This document shows positions 1-9,784 of a stretch of DNA of 50,345 nt, piece after piece. The notes under the pieces were generated by a model, which ran no database searches, was not told the DNA's origin, and saw only the letters and a list, made by a program, of their open reading frames with translations. The stretch spans positions 1 to 50,345 of the forward strand of contig PXYT01000022.1 in the NCBI GenBank assembly GCA_003023725.1, written 5' to 3'. A program made the position numbers and the translations under genes. This DNA comes from Sulfobacillus benefaciens (GTDB lineage: Bacteria; Bacillota; Sulfobacillia; Sulfobacillales; Sulfobacillaceae). Every line of letters begins with the position of its first letter. The first letter of the stretch is position 1.

Positions 1-23
1 GGCGACCCCGCCGCCACGTCCTT

Positions 24-94
24 CACGACTCGTATCTGGCATATAATGCCATAAAGAAGTTATCCACAGCCCGAATTTTCCGCACAGCGGAAAA
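24..94 (+). repeat. Left copy of a 71-bp structured inverted repeat
   Basis: This segment matches the reverse complement of 50160-50230 with 4 mismatches in 71 bases. It contains a hairpin TGGCAT-ATA-ATGCCA (37-51), a perfect DnaA-box-like 9-mer TTATCCACA (60-68) and a second hairpin TTTTCCGC-ACA-GCGGAAAA (76-94). Both stems are fully conserved in the other copy, while the loops differ. Similarity begins sharply at CACGACTC and ends just after the second hairpin. No open reading frame fits it. It may be a dispersed intergenic repeat, the end of a larger mobile unit or a protein-binding site; the sequence alone does not decide. Confidence 0.85.
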
Positions 95-98
95 AGCT

Positions 99-574
99 CC
101 GGCTTTATTGATGTTGCTTTTACTGAAGCAGTTAGGGTGCGGTATATAAAGGTGTGACATACCACATGACTGCGTTATGGGAGCTTTTATCCCGAATGTG
201 CCAGGACCGGATTCACCGGATCCGTGTTTGTGTTTTACATGCGGGCAAGTGCATTCGCACTGTAAAAAGAGGGGCTGTTACGGACGGTTATTAAAGGCAA
301 CGAATAAAACGGTATCCTCGTTTTGTGTGGATGGCTACGACATGTTGTCTATTTTACGAATGTTGGTGACAAATGCTCGGAAAGACCCACAAATTTAAGA
401 CTGACTGCAACGCCTATGCGTGGTGACTTCATTGATTTGATCGATTGTTCAAACAGGCGGATGGCAGTGAGTGATTTTTGGTTCGACGCACAAGAATTTT
501 TGGGGATTGACGGTTAGCATGACAGGGAAGTATCTAAAGTCTCCTAACTCTCAAAAGAAACAGGAGGGCAGGAT
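99..574. other. Intergenic region upstream of urease
   Basis: There is no supported gene here. Two overlapping short frames (177-398 and 323-517) lack a ribosome binding site; the first has a Cys-rich stretch (CLCFTCG) but nothing recognisable. A weak promoter-like TTGACG lies at 507-512, without a convincing -10 element. The urease transcript presumably starts in this region. Confidence 0.4.
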
Positions 575-919
575 ATGTTTCTTTCTCCCAGGGAAAAAGA
601 AAAACTGCTGATTGTGGTCGCGGCAAATCTTGCCCGAACCCGTCTGGAACGGGGAATCAAGCTCAATTATCCCGAGGCCGTGGCCTATATCGCGGCACAC
701 CTTATGGAAGGAGCCCGGGAGGGGAAAACCGTGCCTGTCTTAATGACGGAAGGAGCTTCGTTATTGACGGTGGAGGATGTGATGGAAGGAGTGGCCGATA
801 TGGTGGATTCGGTTCAGATCGAAGCGACATTCCCGGACGGCACGAAACTGGTCACAGTTCACCACCCGATTCGTCCAGCCGCCCCTACATCCATGACCCG
901 GGTGGTGAACCAGGAATGA
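575..919 (+). CDS. ureA: Urease subunit gamma
   Basis: Small structural subunit (114 aa) of the nickel enzyme urease, which hydrolyses urea to ammonia and carbamate in the cytoplasm. The family pattern is clear from the start ([10 protein letters not shown], then [14 protein letters not shown], then [10 protein letters not shown]). It is slightly longer than the usual 100 aa because of a C-terminal tail. The start is fixed by the strong ribosome binding site AGGAGGGCAGG just upstream. The stop overlaps the ureB start by the ATGA arrangement. It is the first gene of ureABCEFGD. In an acidophile the ammonia released would help buffer the cytoplasm, which is inference. Confidence 0.96.
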   Translation: MFLSPREKEKLLIVVAANLARTRLERGIKLNYPEAVAYIAAHLMEGAREGKTVPVLMTEGASLLTVEDVMEGVADMVDSVQIEATFPDGTKLVTVHHPIRPAAPTSMTRVVNQE

Positions 920-1287
920 TACCCGGAGAAATCCGCGTCAGCGAGGAGCCTCTTGTGACGGATAACGGTTCTGCGGTGCCTTTGGAAGTTTCCAATACCG
1001 GGGACCGTCCAATCCAGGTTGGTTCGCACTTTCATTTTTTTGAAGTCAACAAAGCTCTTAAATTTGCCCGCGATCAGGCTTATGGTATGCGTTTGGACAT
1101 TTTAGCCGGGACAGCGGTCCGCTTCGAGCCGGGCGTCAAGAAAACTGTCATGTTGACACCGGTTAACGGTCTGAGACGGGTCTATGGATTGAATGGCCTA
1201 ACGGAAGGATTCCTGGACGATCAGAGTACGAAAGACCGGGCCTTTGAGAAGGCGCGGCAACTCGGGTTCGGGGGAGAAGAATCATGA
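916..1287 (+). CDS. ureB: Urease subunit beta
   Basis: Second structural subunit of urease (123 aa), kept as a separate gene rather than fused to ureA. It begins [14 protein letters not shown] and has the family core [14 protein letters not shown] and [17 protein letters not shown]. It overlaps ureA and ureC by ATGA at both ends, so the three subunits are translationally coupled. It helps form the (alpha-beta-gamma)3 assembly. Length and sequence are ordinary for the family, and nothing is missing. Confidence 0.96.
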   Translation: MIPGEIRVSEEPLVTDNGSAVPLEVSNTGDRPIQVGSHFHFFEVNKALKFARDQAYGMRLDILAGTAVRFEPGVKKTVMLTPVNGLRRVYGLNGLTEGFLDDQSTKDRAFEKARQLGFGGEES

Positions 1288-2999
1288 ATCCTCGGGTGGA
1301 TCGCCACCAACATGCGGCTCTCTATGGTCCCGGAGCCGGCGACCGGATTAGGCTTGCGGATACTGAATTGTGGGCTATGGTCGAGGAAGACCGGACTATC
1401 TGGAGTGAAGCGGCAAAATTTGGAGGTGGGAAGGTCGTTCGGGACGGCATGGGCCAGGCGGGCTGGCAAACCCGGACGGCGGGGGCTCCGGATTTGGTCA
1501 TCAGCAATGTTGTCATCATTGACTACTGGGGTATCGTCAAGGCAGATGTCGGCGTTAAAAATGGCCGCATTATTGCGATTGGAAAGGCTGGGAACCCAGA
1601 CATCATGGACGGCGTCGATCCCCGTTTAATTATTTCTCCTGGAACCGAGATGATTTCAGGAGAGGGGATGATTCTGACGGCGGGGGGCATTGATACGCAC
1701 GTCCACTGGATTACGCCCGATTTGTCCTTTCACGCGCTCAGTGCCGGCATGACCACGCTCATAGGGGGAGGCACGGGTCCCGCCACCGGTACCAACGCCA
1801 CCACGGCCACCCCAGGGGCGTGGTATATTGCCCGGATGCTGGAAGCCACGAGTGATATGCCCGTCAATATCGGTTTGACTGCTAAGGGCAACGCCTCGTT
1901 TGAGGAACCTTTGAGGGAGCAGGTAATGGCCGGCGCCATCGGTCTCAAGCTTCATGAGGACTGGGGAAGTACTCCCCGGGCCATTGATACTTGTCTCAAA
2001 GTTGCGGACCAGGAAGACGTGCAGGTTACCATTCACACTGACACCCTGAACGAGGCCGGATTTGTGGAACAGACCATTCAGGCCATTGATGGGCGAACCA
2101 TTCATACCTACCATACCGAGGGCGCCGGTGGGGGACATGCTCCTGACATACTGCGCATCGCGTCATTTAATCATGTTCTGCCATCCTCAACCAATCCGAC
2201 CCGGCCTTATACGCTCAATACCCTGGCGGAGCACATGGATATGCTGATGGTCTGTCATCATTTGGATCCTAAGCTTCCTGAAGACGTGGCTTTTGCGGAT
2301 TCGCGAATCCGGGGTGAGACTATTGGAGCCGAAGATGTTTTGCACGACATGGGTGTATTGTCCATGATGTCCTCTGATTCTATGGCTATGGGACGGATCG
2401 GTGAGGTGATTACCCGCACCTGGCAGACCGCAAGCAAAATGAAAAGTGAACGGGGGGCTTTGCCAGAAGACCAGGCGCTTCATGACAACTATCGGATCAA
2501 GCGATACATTGCCAAATACACCATTAACCCCGCTATTACCCATGGCATATCCGAACTGGTGGGGTCTGTAGAGGAGGGGAAATGGGCTGATCTGGTATTG
2601 TGGAAGCCAGCCTTTTTCGGGGTCAAACCATCCCTAATCATTAAAGGCGGAATGATTGTGGCGGCTCAGATGGGCGACGCTAACGCCTCAATTCCTACCG
2701 TAGAGCCCCGTTTCATGCGGGAAATGTTTGCAGCCCGGGGGCGAGCTGTCCGGGAATTGTCCTGGACATTCGTTTCAGCTAAAGCATATGACGCCGGGAC
2801 AGTCGGATCCCGATTGCAGCGAAGGCTTTATGCCGTCAAGAATTGCAGAAATCTGAGCAAACGGTCCATGATTTTGAATGACCAAACACCGGAAATTACC
2901 GTGGACCCCGAAACATACCGGGTTTACGCCAATGGTCAGTGGATTGTGTCGGCTCCGGCTGAAATTCTGCCCATGGCGCAAAGGTACTTTCTGTTTTGA
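1284..2999 (+). CDS. ureC: Urease subunit alpha (catalytic)
   Basis: Catalytic subunit (571 aa) holding the dinickel centre. Visible active-site elements are His139 and His141 (THVHW), the carbamylated lysine Lys222 with His224 (GLKLHEDWG), the His of HTDTLNE, the His-rich [15 protein letters not shown], the flap Cys324-His325 (MVCHH) and the Asp of SSDSMAMGR. All expected nickel ligands are present, so the enzyme should be active after maturation. The length is normal for the family. The start overlaps the ureB stop (ATGA). Maturation needs UreDEFG, all encoded directly downstream. Confidence 0.98.
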   Translation: MNPRVDRHQHAALYGPGAGDRIRLADTELWAMVEEDRTIWSEAAKFGGGKVVRDGMGQAGWQTRTAGAPDLVISNVVIIDYWGIVKADVGVKNGRIIAIGKAGNPDIMDGVDPRLIISPGTEMISGEGMILTAGGIDTHVHWITPDLSFHALSAGMTTLIGGGTGPATGTNATTATPGAWYIARMLEATSDMPVNIGLTAKGNASFEEPLREQVMAGAIGLKLHEDWGSTPRAIDTCLKVADQEDVQVTIHTDTLNEAGFVEQTIQAIDGRTIHTYHTEGAGGGHAPDILRIASFNHVLPSSTNPTRPYTLNTLAEHMDMLMVCHHLDPKLPEDVAFADSRIRGETIGAEDVLHDMGVLSMMSSDSMAMGRIGEVITRTWQTASKMKSERGALPEDQALHDNYRIKRYIAKYTINPAITHGISELVGSVEEGKWADLVLWKPAFFGVKPSLIIKGGMIVAAQMGDANASIPTVEPRFMREMFAARGRAVRELSWTFVSAKAYDAGTVGSRLQRRLYAVKNCRNLSKRSMILNDQTPEITVDPETYRVYANGQWIVSAPAEILPMAQRYFLF

Positions 3000-3038
3000 A
3001 TTTGGCTGGTTTGATAAAGACAAGACAAGGAGGACATC

Positions 3039-3503
3039 ATGGAGACGGTAACCGTCAATCGCGTTTTGGGATCCTATCTTCGAACCGGTGACGATTTGTG
3101 CAAAGAGGTCGAATGGGTGGACATGGATCATGATCACTGCGGGAAGGCTCGGTGGAAGGCTTTAAGCGACAAGGGGCGGGTGGTTCTTATTGATTTGCCC
3201 AGGAAGGTTCGGCTAGCGGACAAAGATGTTCTCTACGAGGACGAGACGCGGGTCATTGTGGCCCGGGTGAAACCGGAACAGGTATTGGTGATGAGGCCCA
3301 GAACAATCGAGGAAATGGGCGCATTATGTTATCATATCGGCAATTTGCACCAACCTTGCTGGGTAAATCAATCTCGGGTGTTCACCCCCAATGAATCCTT
3401 CCTCAAGGATCTGGCCCAGTCTATGGCGGTTCCTTTCTCCGAGGAGGAACAGATTCTTCCTCAGGGTTTTGCCACCCGACACCGTACCCACGCTGCCCCA
3501 TGA
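3039..3503 (+). CDS. ureE: Urease accessory protein UreE
   Basis: Nickel metallochaperone (154 aa) that delivers Ni to the UreDFG-apourease complex. The family pattern is visible in the N-terminal domain and in MGALCYHIGNLHQPCW, which includes the conserved metal-binding His of the C-terminal domain. The tail has only a few histidines (TRHRTHAAP), so it lacks the long His-rich nickel-storing tail of some homologues. A strong AAGGAGG lies upstream of the ATG. The stop overlaps the ureF start (ATGA). Confidence 0.94.
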   Translation: METVTVNRVLGSYLRTGDDLCKEVEWVDMDHDHCGKARWKALSDKGRVVLIDLPRKVRLADKDVLYEDETRVIVARVKPEQVLVMRPRTIEEMGALCYHIGNLHQPCWVNQSRVFTPNESFLKDLAQSMAVPFSEEEQILPQGFATRHRTHAAP

Positions 3504-4198
3504 TGACCGGAATTGGCAAAGGCGGTGAAATATTTCAGTTTATGGACGGCCTCTTTCCCTCGGGGGCTTTTACCCATTCTTTCGGACTTGAAACATTGGT
3601 TCAGGAAGGGTGGATACACGACGAGGCATCATCGAGGCAATGGATTCAGGCTATTATCCGTTACAACTGGGCCACCTCTGATGCTCTAGGAGCGTATCTG
3701 GTTTGGCAAGCGTCCGGTCGTTCGGATTTTTGGGAACAGGTCGTTGAAATTGATGGCTACTTGAGCGCGAGTCGCCCGGCCGAGGAAAGTCGCAGGGGCT
3801 CATTGCGTATTGGCCGCCGCATTCTTCTGACTGCCTGCGATCTGTTTGAGAATCCGGATTTGCTTAAGTACCGGGAGATGATCCATCTTGGCTCTCAACT
3901 CGGAAATCAAGCCGTAGTGTTGGCGGTAATCGGCGTGATCCGTGAGTGGGGGGAGAGTGTCGGGATGCAAGGACTGGCCTACGTCAGTCTCTCGGGGATG
4001 ATTCAAGCGCTGGTGCGGTTGGTACCCTTGGGGCAGAGAGAGGCCCAGAAATTGCTTTTTGACCTTCATCCTTATGTCCTGGAAGTGCTGGCAGATATTC
4101 GGGATCTGACGCTAGTGGATATAGGATCTTGCCTGCCTTTTTACGATGTGGCCACAATGCGCCACCGAGATTTGTACTCGCGGTTGTTTCGGTCGTAG
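3500..4198 (+). CDS. ureF: Urease accessory protein UreF
   Basis: All-helical accessory protein (232 aa) that acts with UreD and UreG in assembling the nickel centre and controls UreG GTPase activity. The family N-terminal pattern [17 protein letters not shown] is plain, and the C-terminal part ([12 protein letters not shown]) also fits. It overlaps ureE by ATGA. The gap to the most likely ureG start is about 38 bases, the only spaced accessory junction. Confidence 0.95.
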   Translation: MMTGIGKGGEIFQFMDGLFPSGAFTHSFGLETLVQEGWIHDEASSRQWIQAIIRYNWATSDALGAYLVWQASGRSDFWEQVVEIDGYLSASRPAEESRRGSLRIGRRILLTACDLFENPDLLKYREMIHLGSQLGNQAVVLAVIGVIREWGESVGMQGLAYVSLSGMIQALVRLVPLGQREAQKLLFDLHPYVLEVLADIRDLTLVDIGSCLPFYDVATMRHRDLYSRLFRS

Positions 4199-4236
4199 AC
4201 CGGACTGGCAGGATGTCAACGATTGGGGGAATGCAC

Positions 4237-4869
4237 ATGAAACCGGTAAGAATAGGGGTGGCAGGCCCCGTGGGTGCGGGAAAAACAACAGTGGTGCAGT
4301 GGCTGGCCGAGGCTTTAAGGGAAGAATACAGTATTGCGGTCATCACCAACGACATCTATACCAGAGAAGACGAACGCATTCTGGTGAACAGCCGGGTATT
4401 GCCTCCGGAACGCATCCTGGGTGTAGAGACTGGAGGGTGTCCGCATACGGCAATCCGAGAGGACGCTTCCGTCAACTTGGATGCGCTGGACGAGTTATGC
4501 GCCGCTTTTCCCGATTTGGATGTGGTGCTGATTGAGAGCGGGGGCGACAACTTGGCGGCCACTTTTAGTCCGGATTTGGCAGACTTCGTGATCTATGTGA
4601 TTGATGTAGCCGGAGGGGAAAAATTGCCGCGAAAAGGAGGACCTGGCATTATCAAGTCCGACGTACTGGTGATTAATAAAGTGGATTTGGCCGCCTACGT
4701 GGGAGCCGATTTAGACGTGATGGAAAAGGACACGCGGCAAATTCGCCGGGGCCCTTACGTGCTGACGAATTTAAAGACCGGTCAGGGAATGCCCCGGCTG
4801 TTGGATTTGGTACGCACGAACGCTTTGTTTGAGGAGCCGTGCGATTCTTCGCCTGCCAGTGCCAAATGA
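4237..4869 (+). CDS. ureG: Urease accessory GTPase UreG
   Basis: SIMIBI-class GTPase (210 aa) that powers nickel insertion into urease. The P-loop GPVGAGKTT is at residues 10-18, followed by the nickel-binding CPH motif ([11 protein letters not shown]) and the ESGGDN motif. The open frame extends upstream into ureF, but ATG 4237 is preceded by GGGGGA and gives the usual UreG length; ATG 4231 or 4213 are less likely alternatives. The stop overlaps the ureD start by ATGA. All functional motifs are intact. Confidence 0.95.
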   Translation: MKPVRIGVAGPVGAGKTTVVQWLAEALREEYSIAVITNDIYTREDERILVNSRVLPPERILGVETGGCPHTAIREDASVNLDALDELCAAFPDLDVVLIESGGDNLAATFSPDLADFVIYVIDVAGGEKLPRKGGPGIIKSDVLVINKVDLAAYVGADLDVMEKDTRQIRRGPYVLTNLKTGQGMPRLLDLVRTNALFEEPCDSSPASAK

Positions 4870-5759
4870 AAAAACAACGTATTCGTGTCTACCCGAACCG
4901 CATCGAAACCTATTTTGAGCCTCCCCTTCAGCTCTTTGTGCTCAAAGAGACACCGCCTTTTCACGTGATGAGCGCGGAATTCGCGGGGGTCTTGGAAGGT
5001 GATCGGTTTGAAACCGAAATCATTGTGGAACCGGGAGCGTACGTCTTGTTGAGTACCCGGGAGGCCAGCAAGCTCATGTCTATGCCCGCTCAAGGTGCGC
5101 GGCATGACTGGCGAATTGTTTTGCGGGCCAATGCACAATTGGTCTCTTTGCCGCATGAAATCATTCCGTTTGCGCAAAGTGATTTTACCCAGAGTGTGCA
5201 CTGTGAACTGGAGCCGGGTGCCTCGCTGGTTTGGGGAGAGGTGGTGATTGCAGGACGTCTGGCTCGGCATGAATATTTTCAGTTTCGGCACTTTCACAGC
5301 CGGCTGACCATCACCCCAACCGATTCATCTATCCCTCTATATCACGACAATCTGTGTTTGAAGCCCGGGCAGAGCGGATTAAGGCACGGGGAGGATAACT
5401 GGGGTAGCTTTGGGGCTTGGGGGTCATTGGTTGCGATACGCAATGATGCCACACGTGATGGCTTTACCTCGCCACCTTTGGAATATGCCCTAGACATCCG
5501 TTCTCGTCCCTATTCCTTTGAGGGCAAAAAGGAAGGCGAACAACAACTGGCCGGGAATCCGGTTCGCCGGCAATACCAGGGTCTGTCTGCTCTTCAGGGG
5601 GGATTTATTTGGCGGATGATGGCCGACCAACCGGAAGACATTCATGATAGGATGCGGGAAAGGGCGAAGGATGCGGAAAGTCAGAAATTCCCGGCACCCG
5701 AGACTTTCCCTGCACCGAAGGCCCGTGAAAAACTCTCGGTATCGGCGGCTTTCGGTTAG
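4866..5759 (+). CDS. ureD: Urease accessory protein UreD (UreH)
   Basis: Scaffold protein (297 aa) that binds apourease and UreFG during nickel-centre assembly. Family features include [28 protein letters not shown] and [18 protein letters not shown]. The start chosen is the ATG overlapping the ureG stop; an earlier in-frame ATG within ureG would add only nine residues. The C-terminus is rich in Pro, Ala and Lys. It is last in the operon, unlike operons where ureD comes first, and it ends 28 bases from the convergent regulator. Confidence 0.93.
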   Translation: MKKQRIRVYPNRIETYFEPPLQLFVLKETPPFHVMSAEFAGVLEGDRFETEIIVEPGAYVLLSTREASKLMSMPAQGARHDWRIVLRANAQLVSLPHEIIPFAQSDFTQSVHCELEPGASLVWGEVVIAGRLARHEYFQFRHFHSRLTITPTDSSIPLYHDNLCLKPGQSGLRHGEDNWGSFGAWGSLVAIRNDATRDGFTSPPLEYALDIRSRPYSFEGKKEGEQQLAGNPVRRQYQGLSALQGGFIWRMMADQPEDIHDRMRERAKDAESQKFPAPETFPAPKAREKLSVSAAFG

Positions 5760-5787
5760 TTTCATGAAGTCATCCTTGAGCTATCCG

Positions 5788-7422
5788 TCAAGTGTCCTGC
5801 CATAGCGGCAATTCCCGTGAATCGGCCATATACCACGACATTTGTTCGCTAACCATCAAACTGGTGATAATCTCCATAAGGCAAAGCGGATCATGCAGAT
5901 CCCATCCGGTTAAGTCTCTGATTTGTCGCAATCGATATTTGAGTGTGCCGGGGTGAATGTACAAGGAGGCGCTGGTTTTTTTCACAGACATGTGACAGGT
6001 AACGTAGGTTTTAAGAGTACTCAAGAGTTCCGTGTTGTGGCGGGAATCCTCATCTTTGAGTATGTCCAGCAACTTCTCGCAATACTGGCGAAATCCGGGA
6101 ATTTTCTGATAATAAGGAATGAGCCGAATACCGGGAAAACCCGATAGGGACAAGGGCTTGACTATATTGTGTTCAAACGCATAGCGGGCGGAATGCAGCG
6201 CCTCGTCATAGGCATAAGGGAATTCGTCAAGCGTAGACACTTTTTCACGTAATCCGATGCCTGCGTCTTCCCCGATAATACTGTGGATTATGCGGCTCCA
6301 CGGTTCCAGTGCGGATTTCGGGGTGGCTTGAGGGACGACTCCCACCCAGTTCTTTTGAACCCACCCTACCAAAACTGGCGGCACAGAGGATGGCCCTGTT
6401 GTACCTGCATACTGTCTGAACTGCCGGTTAATTTTCTCAACGTAATCTGGATCAACATTCGGCCGGTACCAGACAACAATGGTGGCGGGGCACAAGCTGG
6501 TGAGCTGACAGAAATTCCTCCAGCGGTCAAGGATTTCTTGTTTGTGTCCGGGGAATGGACTAAAGAGGATTCGCAGCAGCTCCTGACTTTCGTCCCAGTT
6601 TATTGCCAGTAACTGGCTTTCGGCCCAACGCATCGCAACCAGTCGTGCCACTACCGGAATGAAAGCAGGAAATCCAGGTATTTGAGAAGCCTTATTTTCT
6701 ACGAACAAGTGTCCGATGGGTTGGTTGCGCCAAATAACGGGGTGACTGAGGGTCATCTTGTTATCGGATGGGCGACGACCGATAACAGTCCCCTGACGAT
6801 CTTCGAACCAAATGGCACCCGATATCCATGATGCCAGCGAAGTGAATAAATCCTCCAGTGTCTGAGAATCGTCATTCAAGAGGGAAACCAGTTGGGCGGA
6901 ATCGGTTATGGCCGGCACCTCTCGTGTCCGGTTCCAGAAGGAAGCAAGAGCCGACGGGTTTTCAACCGGGCTGCCATAGGGAATGACGACGCGTCCCCGG
7001 GGCTTTGCCGTGCTGATTTCTAGATGGCACGGCTGGTCGTCCAGAGCCCAGGTCTGTTCCATAGAGACCCAGATTTCCGGAGTGGATGATGAGGCTATGT
7101 CCCCGAAAACGTGACATGTCAACAGGCACAAGTGGGGATTTGCCCGGCTCACAGCGGCGATGGGACACATGTCGATGTCCACCGACCATCCGCTGCTTTT
7201 CTCGCTTACACGGATTTTTCCTCCTATGGCCCTTTTGAAGGACGCAACCGCATTGACGGCCTCGGGCAGGGAATTCAATGGCAAAGCGTTTTGGGTAATC
7301 CAGTCCCGAACCCACTCGACAATTACACGGGACTTTTGGGACGCTTCTGTGGATTCAGGGAGTACCGGCAAAGGATGGGCAAGAACGAGTTCTAGAAATT
7401 GCTCCCGCAATGTCACTGGCAA
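5788..7422 (-). CDS. PucR/CdaR-family transcriptional regulator
   Basis: Predicted DNA-binding regulator (544 aa). The C-terminal ~60 residues form a PucR-type helix-turn-helix (HMSVKKTSASLYIHPGTLKYRLRQI), preceded by the usual middle domain (DAGIGLREKVSTLDEFPYAYDEA). The N-terminal half is a less conserved sensor-like region. PucR-family proteins often control purine, allantoin or urea-related catabolism. With its convergent position 28 bases from ureD, control of the urease operon is a reasonable inference but not shown. The start is a TTG with GAGAGGGG upstream; the exact start is uncertain. Confidence 0.85.
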   Translation of the reverse strand: MPVTLREQFLELVLAHPLPVLPESTEASQKSRVIVEWVRDWITQNALPLNSLPEAVNAVASFKRAIGGKIRVSEKSSGWSVDIDMCPIAAVSRANPHLCLLTCHVFGDIASSSTPEIWVSMEQTWALDDQPCHLEISTAKPRGRVVIPYGSPVENPSALASFWNRTREVPAITDSAQLVSLLNDDSQTLEDLFTSLASWISGAIWFEDRQGTVIGRRPSDNKMTLSHPVIWRNQPIGHLFVENKASQIPGFPAFIPVVARLVAMRWAESQLLAINWDESQELLRILFSPFPGHKQEILDRWRNFCQLTSLCPATIVVWYRPNVDPDYVEKINRQFRQYAGTTGPSSVPPVLVGWVQKNWVGVVPQATPKSALEPWSRIIHSIIGEDAGIGLREKVSTLDEFPYAYDEALHSARYAFEHNIVKPLSLSGFPGIRLIPYYQKIPGFRQYCEKLLDILKDEDSRHNTELLSTLKTYVTCHMSVKKTSASLYIHPGTLKYRLRQIRDLTGWDLHDPLCLMEIITSLMVSEQMSWYMADSRELPLWQDT

Positions 7423-8147
7423 CGCCCCTCTCTGGAAAGAAGACCCGTTCGCGATGTTCTTGTGGCCGTTCAGACATATGTGGGCACCCGCTATTGATCG
7501 GCAAACCTCTGATATGGTACCTATGGACTATCTCCATTATATACATTTCGGATAGCAGTACAACGAAGGATTCCCGCTCGTTTTGGCTTTGAAGCAAAAC
7601 CATAGAGAACATCGGCCCTCTTGATGAAGGATTGGGGCGAGACTTAAAAGATTGGGGTAATCGTATTCTGTGATTGAACAATCGTGACCTTTCCCCCATA
7701 TACAGCCGAAACACCTAGTGGTTGAAATAAACGTTCTTCGAGCGGTCGCAACCGCATTTGATCAGGGAGTTTCGATTATCTTCCCAGGAATCACTATGAC
7801 GACTGGCTAATCGTTTTCCGAACGCATGGGGTTGCTTCGGGTGGAAGAAGAACGACACGATCTGGCGAGGCCACCACTACGGAACTTCATTACCCTCAAT
7901 GGGCCCCGCGACATTACCTGTAGCATGGCGGCAGGTGCCAGGTATTATATGGATAAGAGCATTGGGCTCTTATGGTGATCATTACGCCAACTCCGAGATG
8001 GGTTGTTAAATTGGCCTGTGTGATAAGGGAGTCATTGTGAAGTGGAATTAGCCCTGTTCGTGGTGATTGCGATGGTTAGTGGCATTATCTGACAGTAAAA
8101 GCATCGTAAAAGAATTCTCTGGATAAAGGGGAGATCGATATTGGCTG
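7423..8147. other. Gap without supported gene
   Basis: This stretch holds only short overlapping frames on both strands, none with a ribosome binding site or family resemblance. A hydrophobic 16-codon piece (ELALFVVIAMVSGII) near 8043-8093 ends in a stop shortly before the small membrane gene at 8148, and may be the remains of another small membrane protein. The promoter of the PucR-type gene should lie near 7430-7600, but no clear elements were seen. Confidence 0.35.
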
Positions 8148-8306
8148 ATGGCTGCAGGAGTGGTGGCAATAGGCGATATCGTCATTTCTGTCACTGGAAA
8201 ATTACCCTCACTGCCCATCTATCTCGTTCCCGTGCTGATGGCCGTCATTTTTTTCATAATGGTCGTGATGCGACGAGTAGTTCGTCGTAAGACTGGGACA
8301 CCCTGA
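8148..8306 (+). CDS. Small membrane protein (52 aa), unknown function
   Basis: Short reading frame starting MAAGVVAIGD. It has a hydrophobic segment (YLVPVLMAVIFFIMVVM) followed by a positively charged end (RRVVRRK), as expected for a single-pass protein with the C-terminus inside. AAGGGGAG lies about 13 bases upstream of the ATG, a long spacing. It ends 19 bases before the next small membrane gene, so the two may be co-transcribed. I do not recognise a family. It could also be the tail of a degraded larger membrane protein. Confidence 0.45.
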   Translation: MAAGVVAIGDIVISVTGKLPSLPIYLVPVLMAVIFFIMVVMRRVVRRKTGTP

Positions 8307-8325
8307 GGGATCATAGGAGGCCGCA

Positions 8326-8529
8326 ATGAAACTAGGTATCACTCCAAGAGGCCTTGTGGTGGGTGCTATTCTTTTGGCCGTTTACTGGATTATTCAAGCT
8401 GGGTTTAATCGCGGACGGTATTTGTGGGGGCCCGACAAGAATTTTTCCACCATTTTTTCCATGGGACTGTTTACAGGCTTCTACCTCACTGCCCTGGTGA
8501 TGACATGGGCGTATCATCTGTTGCCTTAA
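8326..8529 (+). CDS. Small membrane protein (67 aa), unknown function
   Basis: Predicted two-pass inner-membrane protein. Hydrophobic segments lie at about residues 9-26 (LVVGAILLAVYWIIQAGF) and 43-66 (FSMGLFTGFYLTALVMTWAYHLL), joined by a polar loop (NRGRYLWGPDKNFS). The ribosome binding site ATAGGAGG is strong and well spaced, supporting a real gene. It forms a possible pair with 8148-8306. No family is recognised. Confidence 0.6.
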   Translation: MKLGITPRGLVVGAILLAVYWIIQAGFNRGRYLWGPDKNFSTIFSMGLFTGFYLTALVMTWAYHLLP

Positions 8530-8782
8530 CGACACGTACAACTTACAAACCGTAGCTTTCTCATCTTCTCCATAGCCCAGGTAACCTAAGGACGGTGGTG
8601 GACGTCCCCGTGCCCTACATTTCTTAACCTGGCTCTTGCGAGCAAGCGGAATGGGGAGAACTAAGGCCTTGTCTCGTTGTTAGATCAATCCCAGCTCTAC
8701 AGCACCCATGCACCAGGTAGACAGATGATGAGTGGCGGAGTGATATTCATCCGCCCTCAGTTTCTTCCTAAGGAGGTCGAAC

Positions 8783-8899
8783 ATGAGGGATCCTTACCGC
8801 CTTCTGTCAGCTGGTTCCGTTGAGAAGGCTGGTTGTCTTTTGCGTCAGGGACATCTAACGCGAAATTTTTTACGGACTCCGAACAGAATACATCACTGA
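8783..8899 (+). CDS. Possible small protein (38 aa) with strong RBS
   Basis: A short frame beginning MRDPYRLLSAGSVEKAGCLL. It is preceded by TAAGGAGGTCGAAC, a near-ideal ribosome binding site with 7-base spacing. The product is basic towards its end and shows no membrane segment. It could be a true small gene or the 5' stub of a decayed gene, since the following ~400 bases hold no matching frame. Function unknown. Confidence 0.3.
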   Translation: MRDPYRLLSAGSVEKAGCLLRQGHLTRNFLRTPNRIHH

Positions 8900-9280
8900 C
8901 ATTTGAGCACCCGTGGCCGATACTCGTGTGCTCGTGAACGGGAGCCTATGACGAGGGTCGAAGGCGCGTCGCTGCCACATGATATCATTCACGCTTTCCG
9001 CAAGTCCACGGGTCTTGCTTGAGAACAACGGATAAAGATGCCGTCGGTTCAGCGACGGCGCTATTTCCTTCATTGATGAAGAATGATAAAGAGTTGACGC
9101 CACCAGGTACTGGACGGTGATTAGTCACACCGCCACAATACGGTTTTGCGTACGCATTACGGTGGTGTCGGGGCCACCCCATAACCCGAATTGACCTCAG
9201 TCCGTCCAAATCCGTCGGACCAATCACGAAATACGCATACCCCGGATTTTTAAAGATAGCCACGATATTTCAAACCTGCA
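8900..9280. other. Gap without supported gene
   Basis: The minus-strand frames 8985-9263 and 8870-9103 have no ribosome binding site and no recognisable motif. They may be remnants of a lost gene, but nothing can be supported. The 253 bases before 8783 are likewise empty. Confidence 0.3.
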
Positions 9281-9318
9281 CCCGAAGATCGGAGTCCCGT
9301 GTATTTTGGGTCTTCGGG
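9281..9318 (-). terminator. Hairpin, probable terminator of the PsiE-like gene
   Basis: CCCGAAGA (9281-9288) pairs perfectly with TCTTCGGG (9311-9318) around a 22-base loop. It lies 29 bases beyond the stop of the minus-strand psiE-like gene. The T-run after it is weak, so termination is only probable. Confidence 0.4.
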
Positions 9319-9346
9319 AGGACTAGAGGTGAATGGATTTCCTGTG

Positions 9347-9784
9347 CTAGGCTTCGTCCGAATTGCCGGAGGAGTGGGGAGAAATAACCCGGGCTCGGAC
9401 ATAGATCGCCCCTAACCACATGGCTGCGAAGACTACCGTCAACACGCTGCTTCCGAGAAGCTGCTGGATCGTGGGAGCTTTATTGACCGTGAGAATGACT
9501 AGGAGATGCCGCACTGATGCCAAGGCAGCTATGGCGATGATTAATTCCGGTCGGATTTCATGACCCGACTGCATAACTTGGGCGGTATGAGCTAATTCAC
9601 CGAAAAGAAATGCCAACATCAGTGGATCGATGCTGTCATGCAGAGCCGGCAAGAGGTTGTTCGCATGAGACAGCCAAAGCCACACCGTATCGCCAATCGC
9701 TAACGCTGTAGCCAAGGTGAACGCCGCGGTGACGCTGCCCCAAAGTAGAAACTGAAACGTCCAGCGCATCGTGGTCATCATCCT
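9347..9784 (-). CDS. PsiE-like membrane protein
   Basis: Predicted four-pass membrane protein (about 145 aa) resembling the phosphate-starvation-inducible PsiE family. The recognisable core is RPELIIAIAALASVRHLLVI in the second half, with further hydrophobic segments near FQFLLWGSVTAAFTLATALAI and VLTVVFAAMWLGAIYV. The role of PsiE proteins is not established. The longest frame begins at a GTG at 9820; several ATGs at 9784, 9781 and 9772 follow AAAGGA, so the start is uncertain by a few codons. Divergent from the rhomboid-like gene. Confidence 0.65.
   Translation of the reverse strand, partial: RMMTTMRWTFQFLLWGSVTAAFTLATALAIGDTVWLWLSHANNLLPALHDSIDPLMLAFLFGELAHTAQVMQSGHEIRPELIIAIAALASVRHLLVILTVNKAPTIQQLLGSSVLTVVFAAMWLGAIYVRARVISPHSSGNSDEA

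Noticed and set aside
177-517. Two overlapping short plus-strand frames, one Cys-rich
   Set aside because: No ribosome binding site, no recognisable motif, and they overlap each other in different frames.
507-536. TTGACG-type promoter for urease
   Set aside because: The -35-like hexamer is good, but the matching -10 has only about half of the consensus bases, so no promoter was called.
7355-7714. 119-codon minus-strand frame upstream of the PucR-type gene
   Set aside because: It overlaps the start of the regulator in another frame and shows no ribosome binding site or domain.
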